From Epichloe hybrida (Eukaryota; Ascomycota; Sordariomycetes; Hypocreales; Clavicipitaceae): a stretch of DNA of 60,228 nucleotides. The notes under the pieces are model-generated. The model did not search any database. It had not been told where the DNA came from and saw nothing but the letters and a program-made list of their open reading frames with translations. Both the position numbers and the translations under genes were made by a program. Below are positions 35,662-46,600 of this stretch, one piece after another (the first letter of the stretch is position 1; every line of letters begins with the position of its first letter). The stretch is taken from NCBI GenBank assembly GCA_019022495.1, contig JAFEKR010000099.1:1-60228 (forward strand), read 5' to 3'.

Positions 35662-37133
35662 ATGGCCTCTACAGTGCCCCAAGGCCATCTCGGTAACCTA
35701 AACGCCGAACAAGAAGCAAAGCTCCGCAGTCTTTGGCAGACTGTCTTCAAACTATACGACATCCTCGAGGACTGGCATCAGAAGAAGGATGCGGCGCCAG
35801 CCCCCGCCGCCAAGGTCGACTCGCCCAAGAAGTCTCGCTGGTTCGGCGGCTGGAGTCAGGCCGAGGCGCCCAAGACCGAGCCCGCTCTTCCCGAAGAAGC
35901 CCTCAAGCTGATCGACTGCGGTGACGCGGACAAATTCGGCCTGGCCAAGCAGTTCCAGAATGTCGTTTCTACACAGACGCCCGGATCCCTTCGTGCCATG
36001 GTCTTGGCATCCATCAAGCATGAGCACCCTGACGCCCTCGCCCTGCGATTCCTGCGAGCTCGCAAATGGGACGTCAACCGCGCCTTGGTCATGATGTTCT
36101 CCGCCATGAACTGGAGGCATAATGAAGCGCGCGTCGACGCCGATATCCTCGCGCACGGCGAAGAGTTCCTTGCCCAAGACGAGCAGACTGGCGACGGAAA
36201 GAGCAAGGCTCTTGCCCAAGACTTTATGAAGCAAATCCGCGGCGGCAAAAGTTTCATCCACGGAACCGATAGAGAGAATCGACCCATCAGCTATGTCAGA
36301 GTCAGGCTGCACCGAGCTTCTGATCAATCCGTCGAAAGCATCGAGCGATACACAACCTACCTCATCGAGACAGCCCGTCTCGCTCTGTCGCCTCCTGTTG
36401 AGACTGCAACGTTGGTCTTCGACTTGTCCAACTTCACCTTGGCCAACATGGACTACGTCCCCGTCAAGTTCATCATCAAGTGTTTCGAAGCCAACTATCC
36501 CGAATCGCTGGGAGCCATTCTTATTCACAACTCTCCATGGGTGTTCAAGCGTGAGATTTGAGATTGATTGCCCCTTGCAAAGTCGCCTGTCGCGAGCCCA
36601 TGCACTAATGAGTCTTGATAGCTTGCTGGAAAATCATATCGGCCTGGCTCGACCCCGTCGTCGCCGCCAAGGTTCATTTGACGTACGGAAACGAGGGGCT
36701 CGAGGAGTTTATTCATCCCAATCAGATCATCAAAGAACTTGGTGGCGCCGAGGATTGGGAGTACTCGTATGAGGAGCCCGTGCCTGGCGAAAACGATGCT
36801 ATGAAAGACACTGCTTCTCGAGATGCACTACAAAGGGCCAGAGACGACCTCACCCACCAGTTCGAAGCAGCCACCAAGGAGTGGATTGCGGAACCCGAAG
36901 GTGCTCGAGGCAACGAGATCAAGGCCAAACGAGAAGCCCTTGCTGTTCAGTTAAGGGAGAATTTCTGGAAACTGGACAAGTACGTCAGAGCCCGGTCACT
37001 CTATGATCGCCGGGGCAACATTCGACCTGGCGCCAAGGCTGCATGGTATCCTGAACAGAAGCAGGAGCACGCAAAGAATGGGGCAGGCACTGTTACAAAC
37101 AATGTGGCGGTTGCGCCAGAGCTGGCAGCTTAG
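35662..37133 (+). CDS. CRAL-TRIO (Sec14-like) lipid-transfer protein, CSR1-like
   Basis: Two exons, 35662-36550 and 36622-37133; the 71-bp intron (GTGAGA..GATAG) joins phase 1 to give 466 residues. The CRAL-TRIO N-terminal helical domain is seen as LALRFLRARKWDVNRALVM with the usual W-R after it (near residues 130-155). The lipid-binding domain follows: GTDRENRPISYVRVRLH, ATLVFDLSNFTLANMDYVPVKF and YPESLGAILIHNSPWVFK, the last continuing across the intron into CWKIISAWLDPVVAAKV. These are core Sec14 blocks. The protein is expected to bind and exchange phosphatidylinositol or another lipid between membranes in the cytosol. The overall plan, with a long charged N-terminus (KKSRWFGGW) and C-terminal extension, resembles fungal CSR1/SFH-type proteins. 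All core segments are intact. Confidence 0.9.
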
Positions 37134-37388
37134 ATATGACTCATGACCATTCACTGTATCACTTCATGTATCACTTCATCTTTATTAACCTATGCCGTAT
37201 GGTAACGCCGAAGTATGCCCAATGACTTGGTACTATGAACTTGTCACTCCAAGTACAGGCAGTACTCCAGTACTGGTGTACCGAGGAAGAGGTGATTTGA
37301 GCATCACAGGTGAGCTCAATGAGCGAGTGCATCTTGAACCAATTTTTGAACACTTGCTGCATCGTCGCGATTCTTTCTGCCAGGCACG

Positions 37389-38074
37389 TCAAGTCGGGGA
37401 GGAAGGTAGTCCCCTGCCTTGGCCCTGTTCTTCCCTGACAAGCCGGTAGTAAATCTCCTCTGCTTCGGCGTACTCCTCATACAGCGCTGATGTCGCCGTG
37501 CCGGTCGAGCTGCTTCGCTTTTGTACGGCGTGACGACCGAAGATCCTTGCACCCAAGTAGTAAAAATCGGCCAATGCTTGGCAAATCAGCTCGCTCTTGC
37601 TTTTTTTGACGCCTTCGCACACGAGATAAAGGCTAGAAGACCATCCACAGTCAGTGAGTCAAGACAGTGAGAAAAAAAAAGCAAAACAAAAAAAAACATC
37701 AAGTTTTGGGGTCGGGGTCGGGGCCGGGGCCGGAAAACATACTCTTTATGGAACCTATGGTCCACCTTCTCGCGCAACGTATGGTTCCATCGCCCCTGGA
37801 GCTTGTAGTTGCGGTACGCGAAGTCGTGGCGCTGGCAGCTCTGTCGGAAGTGGTAGCCGAACGGGTGGTCTGGCGAACCTGTGCAGCCGTCCGAGGTCCA
37901 GTCCAGGTCGCTGGGTTCCCGGGCATCTCGCTGTACGATGAACTGGGCGAGGGGCATTTTGAAGACGAAGACATCGGTCATGGCTTCGGACGGGGTGTGG
38001 ATTGGTGCTGCGGCGACGACGCCGGCGAGGGCCGAGAGGGCCGAGAGGGCCACGAGGGAGGCAGATACCTTCAT
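37389..38074 (-). CDS. Secreted fungal (prokaryotic-like) phospholipase A2
   Basis: Two exons, 37743-38074 and 37389-37632; the 110-bp intron (GTATGT..TTCTAG) joins phase 2 to give 191 residues. The first 23 residues (MKVSASLVALSALSALAGVVAAA) are a signal peptide. The family block DGCTGSPDHPFGYHF is followed by SCQRHDFAYRNY, with the catalytic His-Asp pair near residues 83-84. This is the signature of the small bacterial/fungal secreted PLA2 group, which releases the sn-2 fatty acid from phospholipids. The second exon adds a charged tail, CEGVKKSKSELICQALADFYY, with its Cys available for a disulfide. Its 3' end faces the CRAL-TRIO gene 255 bp away. Active-site residues are intact. Confidence 0.88.
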
Positions 38075-39564
38075 TCTCGTGTCTCCCTTGTATTTCCAGG
38101 ACAAGAGGAGGGAGGATTTTTTTTTTTTTCCTTGGTGGGAAGGGTAAGACGATGGGATGGGAAGCATGTGATTTTCCACATTTATAGCCCATGGGGAAAA
38201 CTTGCTGCCTCCCTATGCTTCCCAGCTGCGGTGTTGGGACAAAGGCAAACTTGTGGGCCAAGCTTCCGGTATGCTTACATACGTGTGCGCGCAGAGTTTA
38301 TTTTCCTGTGACTACTGGGCGTGGTTTCCAATCCAACTTTGTCCAAGCTGGCGTCGAGTTGCGAGGTTGTTTAGAGACTCGGGAGGTGGTGCGACGCGGA
38401 TGACGCCGAAATCGAGGTAGAGTGCGTTTCCGACATGCCCGATATTGAGACAGCCTGTGCTCGATCTGGTTTGGGGGGAATTGGAGATGCGCGACGGCGC
38501 AGGAGGTTTGGGGAGAGTTTCTCGGGGCAAGTTCCTGGGCGGAAAACTCTCTTCTCCTCTGTCAGCCCCATTTGTCCGTCGAGAGGGGCGCGGCGCAAAA
38601 TAAAGTGTCGAGAAGCATTTTCAGAAAGTAACTGTGTGAGGCTAGCCTTGGTCCGGGCTTCCCTTTGTTAGCCTAACGAGCGATGGATCCTAAGGCATGG
38701 CTATTCTTGTTGTGCAAGTGAGAGAGAGGGTTTATAATCACGATGAGTCAAGTTAGTTCCCCATGGGTGGTCGGTTTTGTGGTACGTGCTACTCCGTACG
38801 GATGGGGACGGGATGGATTATGTAAGTTGGTTTGCGAGAAAAAAAAAAAAAAGAAAAAAAAAAAAAAAAGACTGGGACTCGGCCACTTCCTCTTTTGGAC
38901 TCCGTGCTCGGCTTGCTTGTGGATTGAGTTGGTCCCGTGATCTGAGGGCAGCCCTGCACGAGCTCACGTGCTTAAGAGTGTCAAGATGAATCACACGGAT
39001 AGCGCGTACAGACGGACCCACAAGTGTAGGGGTCTTCCTTTTTTCTTTCTTTTTTTCTCTCATGCAGCTTTGGTCGAGACTCGACGGCATTCATGCCGCT
39101 ATGAAGTGATGCGTTCAAGCTCGTTCCCCATCATGAACGGAGCAAGGTTACATTGTTAAAAAAAGGGTCCGAGCCCTTTTCTTTTTTTTTTCCCCAGGCA
39201 TAGTTAGAAAGATTATGACTGCTCCGTCCATGTCCAGGTGTTTCTCTCGAGCTAGAGGTAATGCGAGTCACGACGGGGTTGCTAAACAGAAGAGAAGAGG
39301 GTTGTCCAGATAATTTTCGGAACTACCCAAGACCCACTGTATAAGGATTAATAATACACGCACATATTCATGGGCAGTCGGCTACGCCGTTTTTTTTTTC
39401 TCGTGCAACACCACCTTCAACTCCACCATGATGGAAGGACCAGGCAGCATGACCTAAAACCCCTATATTAGGGACACAGCTTTCGCAATTCACCCCCGTG
39501 ACAATGAATAATTATCTAAACTCATCAACCTATTCTATTGTAATCATTGTCATCTACAACCATC
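38075..39564. other. Divergent intergenic region between PLA2 and CVNH genes
   Basis: About 1.5 kb holding both promoters. It has one TACTCCGTA (38790-38798), an interrupted A-rich tract (38840-38869), a pyrimidine tract at 39038-39060, another at 39179-39193, and CTATATTAG at about 39463 as a possible TATA region for the CVNH gene. No coding signature. Confidence 0.55.
38181..38188 (-). promoter_or_regulatory. TATA-like element of the phospholipase A2 gene
   Basis: GCTATAAA on the minus strand about 110 bp upstream of ATG 38074; a good core-promoter match and spacing. Confidence 0.45.
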
Positions 39565-40203
39565 ATGAGACTGGCCGCTCATCTCTGGCTTTTACAACTA
39601 GCCGTCACAAGCATAGGCTCAGAAGCTCACCCCACTGGAATTCTCTCAGCCTGGAGCTTGGACGGGCGGATTTCTGCCAAACCCCAGCGTCGGAGTCGCT
39701 TCACCGATTCATGTGAATACACACTCGAAGGAATGTTTAAACAACTCGACGAAACATACACAGAGGTCCTCCATGGAGTCTGTCGTCAAGCCAATGGCGA
39801 AGCGAGATTGTCATCCATTGACCTCAATCACTGCCTTGCTAACGTGGGTGGCGAGTTGAAAGCTGAAAAGGAGTGAGTTTTGCCTCACGGGATCCATGTC
39901 GTTACGAAAAAGACGCCCTGCCACAGCATACTTTTGCGACTTGCTAATTGCTTTCGAAGCGGTAATTTTTATGAAACTTGCGATGCTCAAGAAAGCTTCC
40001 TTCGGGGTTCGGTGTATCATTGTTCTTGCAAAACCCGGGGAGACAAGCGGGTCGAAACTTCCATAGACCTTGGTGAGTCTCTCTTGTGTAAACGCAACGG
40101 GTGTCCTCCAGGGCTAACGCCGAACCACCTCAATATGGTCATAGGCGAAATTTTCACAAATGAAGATGGCGTTCTATCGTGCCATGGCATTCCAGCCTGG
40201 TAG
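39565..40203 (+). CDS. Secreted cyanovirin-N homology (CVNH) domain lectin
   Basis: Three exons, 39565-39872, 39960-40072 and 40145-40203; introns of 87 and 72 bp (GTGAGT..CTAAT..AAG and GTGAGT..TAG). The phases join to 159 residues. MRLAAHLWLLQLAVTSIGSEA is a signal peptide. The two CVNH pseudo-repeats are visible. The first has SRFTDSCEYTL then LHGVCRQANGEARLSSIDLN and HCLANVGGEL. The second has GNFYETCDA, YHCSCKTRGDKRVETSIDL and, in the last exon, GEIFTNEDGVLSC. Cysteines fall where the two disulfides of this fold occur. CVNH proteins bind mannose- or glucose-type glycans. The secreted form suggests a wall, symbiosis or host-interaction lectin; target unknown. No single open frame shows the whole protein, so it is easily missed. 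Confidence 0.86.
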
Positions 40204-40807
40204 ATGAATGCTTAAACACCTAGCTTTAGAGGAAAGCGAAGAGGAAGCGAAGAGGGAGCTAAATCGTGCCATGCCCCACTTCTCTTAGTCATCGCCCGCC
40301 TCTAACCACCCCGAAGGAAGTGGGGCGTGGCACGATCGGGGAGCTAGGGAGCTAGTAGCTCCGCCCCACTATTTTTCCCTTTCTAGCCGCCCTCTAGATG
40401 GAAAAACATGGTACATATAAAAAAATCAAGGCTCAATTTTTTTTCCTTGGTGATTTTGGCTCCTAAGTTCAGGCTCTAATGCTCCAAGGATCTTTCACAA
40501 TCAAAGGGATTGCAAGGCGCGCGCGGCCGTGGGTGGATTCCCAGCAATTGCATGGAAAGCTAGCCGCGGCTAACATTGACAGATCTTTTGGTGTAACGTG
40601 GGGCGTGGCGCACGAGTAATCAAGGGTCTACTCCGTACTCCGTGAGGACTTAATTCAGGACGACTAGTAATAGTCACGGTAGCTAGGCGGGAACGGATGG
40701 GGCATTGTGCAGGTACAAGTGTGTGTGCGAGTTGTCACCGTGTTGTGCGAGTGCCTCGCTACGACAGTGTCACGTGGTCCTGGCCCTGTTGCGCGGTGTC
40801 TCACTCG
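40204..40807. other. Intergenic region with inverted GGGGCGTGGCACGA motifs
   Basis: Between the CVNH gene and the DNA transposon. It contains a 20-bp hairpin (listed separately), a third related copy (GGGGCGTGGCGCACGA, about 40602-40617), GGAGCTAGGGAGCTAG repeats near 40339-40360, and a TACTCCGTA at 40629-40637. No gene recognised. Confidence 0.6.
40263..40336. repeat. 20-bp inverted repeat with 34-bp loop
   Basis: Left arm ATCGTGCCATGCCCCACTTC (40263-40282) is the reverse complement of 40317-40336 with one T/C difference that would still pair as G-U in RNA. It could be the termini of a tiny MITE or a hairpin. Its GGGGCGTG core resembles the end of the neighbouring Mutator-like element. Confidence 0.85.
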
Positions 40808-40815
40808 ATAATAAG

Positions 40816-40895
40816 GGGCGTGACTATCAAGCAAGCGCTTCTGCGTAATTAGCACCCCTAAATGTGGCTAAGGTGGCTGCGATAACTAATACTAG
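40816..40895. repeat. Left terminal inverted repeat of the MULE
   Basis: Begins GGGCGTGACTATCAAGCAAG and pairs with the right end over about 80 bp with a few substitutions and one short gap. It is almost free of RIP changes although the interior is saturated. Confidence 0.88.
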
Positions 40896-43365
40896 CTACC
40901 TATAGTAAATTATATAGTAGCTCTATACTAAGTATCTAATCACTCCCTAGCTACCCCCTACCCTAGCTAAATTATATCTGCCTCTAGCGCTACCTTTACT
41001 ATAACCCTCTCTTATAATTATAATAATAATTAAGCCTAAAAGTCTTATATAAGCTAATTATTAATATATAATATATCTTATAATAGTAAAGTATATTATT
41101 ATATAACTATTTCTATATTATTAGCCTTAATATTATCTAAAATCTCTAGTATTAAGGCATTAAAGTTATTAGAGTTATAGTTAGTAAGCCTATTAAGTGT
41201 ATACTTATATAACTAAGAATGCTTTATACTAGGCTTATATAGGTTATTATTAATATTATTAGGGACTTTAATAACCTTATATAAAGCTATTTAAGCTATA
41301 CTAATTATAGTAAGCGCTATTAAAAGTAGTGGTTATAAGGCATTATAAGCCTTATAAGCCTTATTAGCCTCTCTTACCTAGGTATATTTAAAAGTAAATA
41401 GCTTATATAAGGTCCTTATAATAGGATTTCTCTTCTCTAACCTAAGAGCCCCCTTAGGCTTACCTTTTCCTTATATTAGTAAAAGGTTAAATAGTCTTAC
41501 CTAGGAATTATTATTATTCTTATTAGAATTACTATTAAGGCTTAAACTATTATAATATTAGTGCTAATGCTTATTAACCTTATAGAGCTAAATTAGCTCC
41601 TTATCCTTAGTATACTACTAAAGAAAATACTAGTAAAGCACACTATATAATATAATAAGCTTATAAGGATAATAAGGGAATATAAGGGCTTTTTTAGGGT
41701 CTTTATCTAGTGCTATTTCCTATTTATTATAAGCTATAATATAATAAAGGAGACCTTATTATAGATAATGCTATAGATAGGTTTCTATAATAGATTTAAT
41801 ATCTTATAAAATTTATTATTTATAGACTATTATATCTTTATATATTAATTAACCTAGTATATTTATAAGCATTAGAAAACAAAGGTTAAATTACCTATAC
41901 TACTTATTAAAATCCTCTTAATAGTAGCGTTTAATAACTTAATAATAGAAGTAACTATATAGCTAAAGTAATAATATTAATTAATAAAGCACTTTATAAT
42001 CTTTTCCTTTTATAGATTAATCTAGGTTTATATAATATAATTAATAGCAGGCTCTAGGAACTTACTAGGCTACTAGAATTACTCTAATTGTCGCTTAAAA
42101 TTAGCCTCTAATTTACATAATATAAGGGCTTTCTAAGCCTTTAAAAAAGCTATAAATTTAGGTGCTTATATAGCTTACTAAGCCTCTTTATTATATATAG
42201 CCTTTAGAAAAAAACACTTATACTTAGCTAGTATATTTATATTAATATATTACTAATATAAAATATATAGTATGCTATTTAAATATAGGTTCCTTTCTAG
42301 TGTGTTAATTAGAGCTATTTCGCAGTCTATAATAATAATATAGGGCTTCTAGATTAAATAGTCTTTTTAAAGCTTTATAATAATATTAATAACCTAGTAA
42401 TAGTTATCTTTAGTCTTATTACTTAGGAAGTAAGTTATAAATTAAAAGGTTTTCTTTAATAGTATAATACTATAAATATTAAGTAATAGAAAGTTAAAGT
42501 AATTTATTTTATATATATAGTTAAGAAAAAGGATATCTAAGTATTTCTTTAAGAGTTTAAGCCTAGAGAGAGGTATAATAAAAGCCTTATAATATAACTA
42601 TTATAACTTCTTTTATCTTAATAGAAAAAAGCATTATTATTATAGAGTTAGTTATAAAGCTACTTAACTTCTAACTAGCTTAATAGCTTAGCTATCTAAT
42701 GCCTTTAGATAGCATTATAAATATTATAATAATTAATACCCTATATATTATTAACATTATTATATTAAAGCTTCCTAGGGATTATAGCTAGTTTTTACTT
42801 ACTATTATAAGCGTTAATAATCTCTTTCTTATATTTACAAATAACTTCACGCTAAGACTACATAAATATAGTAGTGTTTATTAGCTTATAATTATAAGCT
42901 TACCTTCTTATTAGCTACTTAATTATATAAATGCCCTTACACACTAACATTATTAATTTATATAGGTAGCCTATTATTTATAAGCTTATATTCTTATAAG
43001 ACTTAGTAGTATAAGCCTTAGAATTATACTATAAGGTATACTTCTAGCCTTTATAGTATTAAAAGAGAATTCGCGTTAGATTACTAGTATTTAGCTTTTT
43101 TCTATATATTATAAGGTTATACCCCTTAAGGTAGTAAACTATATTAATAGCCTTTTAGGTAGCCTTAAGGCTATTAAATTAATAATTATAAAGTAACTTT
43201 ATAATTATAAGAGATAAATAACTTTAGCTAGTGTAAATAGCTTTAAAATTATAATTATAATTATAATTATAATAATGCTTAGTAATATATGTAAAGAGAG
43301 GAGGGAATTGCTATAGAAAATATTAGGTTTAACTACTAGGTTCACTGTAAAAATTTGCTATAAGC

Positions 43366-43424
43366 CTAGTATTAGTTACTAGCAGCCACTAGCCATATTT
43401 GGGGGTGCTAATTACGCAGAAGCG
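43366..43424. repeat. Right terminal inverted repeat of the MULE, inner part
   Basis: Reverse complement of the left TIR from its 21st base onward. The gypsy insertion point (AAGCG) separates it from the outermost 20 bp at 51298-51317, which complete the TIR and end GTCACGCCC. Confidence 0.88.
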
Positions 43425-43694
43425 TGTTAGGAGCGCAGAGGTCAAAGATAGGATGTTTATTAAAGCGAGTCTTTGGCAAACCTTTAGGCTATGCAAATAA
43501 TAAAGAGGCTAGCTAGCTATAAGATAGCCACGTGCTTATAAAGCAAGGTATTTATTAAAGACTACGTATATTATTAGTACTAGGTTAGAGATTAAAACCT
43601 TTATATACTTACCTTTAGCTAGTATTTATCTAGTAGTAACTATAATAGTCTTAGCTATTACTTTATTCTTAACCTTTTAGTGTAAGTTATAATA
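43425..43694 (+). repeat. 5' LTR of the gypsy chromovirus
   Basis: 270 bp, aligns gap-free with 51023-51292. Its outer 170 bp keep many C and G that the 3' copy has lost; its inner end is heavily mutated. Confidence 0.95.
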
Positions 43695-46600
43695 AATTAA
43701 TCTCTTAACCTTTTTAAGGATATAAACTATTAGCTAGATTATTATATAGCTAATACTCTAAAGATTTATAAGAAATATACTAGTACCTTATAATAATAAA
43801 GCTATAGATAATTAGGAAGATAAAGAACCCTTATAATCTAGAACTATAGATAATAATAGGGTGTAGTAAATGCCACTTAATCCTAATTTAGGTAAAGGTA
43901 TAGATAATATAACTAAAGAAAAAAGGGCATTATAATAACGCTATAAGGTTATATAATCTAAGCTATATTACCTTTAGAGGAGATAAGAGGTCTTATAAAT
44001 AAAGGTATAAATTAAAGAGCTTAAGGCAAATCTAGGATTAGCTAGACCTTAAACTAGACCTATAATTACCCCTTAAACATTAGCTATAATTCTACCTATA
44101 GTTTATAGTAACTTAGTAATAATTATATAGTAAGGTAATCTTATTAAAATACAAATAAAAATACATATATATAAAGGGGAAATGTATAAAAGCCTATAAA
44201 ATTTCTTAGTAAACTTAGATATATTATTTAAATTAAACTACTATACCTTTAAGAATAATATAACTAAGGTAGTATATATAAGTAGCTACCTAGCTAGTAA
44301 TATAAAGTAATAGTAAATGCGTTATATAGCTATAGATAGGCATATAAATTATTTATTAATTACCTAGGTAAATTTTCTAAAATAGTTAAAAACTAGAATA
44401 ATAGATATAAGTATAAGACACTTAGAAATAATAAGGTTATTACTAAATCTTAGGTAAAAGAATAACTAATTATTTTAATTCTTTATATAAGCCTAGGATA
44501 AGGTAAAAGCTAAGTTACCTAAAGAAATCCTTATATATCTAAGAATTATAATCTTTCTAAATAGCTTAAATAATACTATAAGGAAGTAAATAATTAGTTA
44601 AGAGATCTTAATAACTTAAAGCTAACTATAAGGCTAGGGTAAGAAAGCAAAGGTTATAATAAGTTTAAGCTAAAATAATAAAAAAGGTTAGGACTTTAAA
44701 AGAAAGAGATAATACTTTTATTTTATATTACCTATAGATAAGGTATAGTAATAAAGTAAAAACTAAGGGAAAAGATTATCCTTAGTATACTATAAATATA
44801 GAAAGCCTAGGTATACTTTACTAGCTTATTAAGCACTAGATTATTTTACTTATAAAGGTACTAAGTATATAACTAAGAAGCACAAAGAAAGTAGTAATAA
44901 AGCTATATCTCCTAATATAATACTAGTTTAATTAGTATAAACCTAGGAGTATAATCTTACTATAGAATACCCTATAGATAATAAAATAAGAATATAAGTA
45001 TCTTTATAATAAAATAACTAGTAGTTAGCTATATAAGCGCTATTTAATATAAGTATATAGTCTTTAATAATTTATCTAAAATTATTATTAAAAAAGAATT
45101 AGGAGAATATAATATAATTAAATAGAATATTAAAGAGTGTAAGTAAAAAAGTGATTTTATATTAAGGAATTTTAAAAAAATTAGTTAAGATAAAAGATAG
45201 TATAGGATTTATAAAGGTTTACTAAGTTAGTTACTTTATTACTAATATAAGTAAAGGAATAATTCTAGGTATAAACTAGATTAAAGAGTATTTACTTATA
45301 ATTATATATTAGAAGTATAAATACTAGAGATATCTAGTAATAATAAAATATCTCTTTTTTACTTATAGTAAGTAATAAGTATATAAAGAGAAAAAAATAG
45401 TAGTAGTTACTTTATTATTAGAAGTAATAAAGATTAAGCTAAGTATTCTAGAAAATAAAAATTAAAAAGGAAAAAGAGAAAGCTAATTTAAAGGACCTAG
45501 TAGTAATAAATATATAAATAAATAGTAAAGTAACTATATAAATTCTAGAGTATACTTATTTATAGTAAAAAAGTAAAGGTATTATAGTTATACTAATTTT
45601 AGAAAATATAAGTAATAAAGAAGCTATATTAAATTAGGATAAAAGCACTAAGCGCCTTATACTAATAATCCTAGAAGAATATAAGGAGTTTATAAATATT
45701 CTTTCTAAAGAGTTAGTAAGTAAGCTTCCTAAACTAGGTTATACTTATATAATTAAATTAAAAGAAAGGAAAACATTACCTTAGGGGCTTATATATAATT
45801 TAGCTAAGAGAGAGCTAGAGATTCTTAAAGAGTACCTTATAAGTATATAACTTAAAGGGTAAATTAAAAGATTAGTTAGCCTAGCTAAAGCCCTAATTTT
45901 ATTTATTTTAAAGAAAGGAGGGAAATTAAGGCTTTATATAAATTATAGGGGCTTAAATAAAATTATAATTAAAAATAAGGCCCCTTTGCCCCTTATTACT
46001 AAAATTCTTAATTAATTAGTAAGTATAGTTATCTTTATAGTCTTAGATTTAAAAGATACATATTACTAGCTATATATTTACTTAGGTAATAAGTAAAAAA
46101 CAGTATTTTATTATTAATATAGCTACTTTAAATATCTAGTAATGCTATTTAAACTAGTTAATATACTAGTAACTTTTTAGAAGTATATTAATAATACTCT
46201 TAAAGGACTTATTAATAAGACTTATATTATTTATCTAGATAATATACTAATATATAGTAGTAAAGTTAAAGATTATATAAAGTATATTAAATAAGTTTTA
46301 TATAAGTTTAAAGAGGTAAGTCTTTTTATTAACCTTAAGAAGTATTAATTTTTAGTTAAGGAAGTTAAATTTTTAGGCTTTAAGATATTAGAGAAAGGTA
46401 TTATAATAGACCTAGTAAGAGTTAAAGTAATTATAACCTAGCTAATACTATATAGTGTTTTTAATATTTAGTTATTTCTTAGTTTTACTAGATTTTATTA
46501 CTATTTTATTAAATAGTATAGTAAAGTTATTATTTTATTAATAAATTACCTTAGAGAGAATTAACTAGTAATATTTAAACTAAAACCCTATAAGCTAGTA

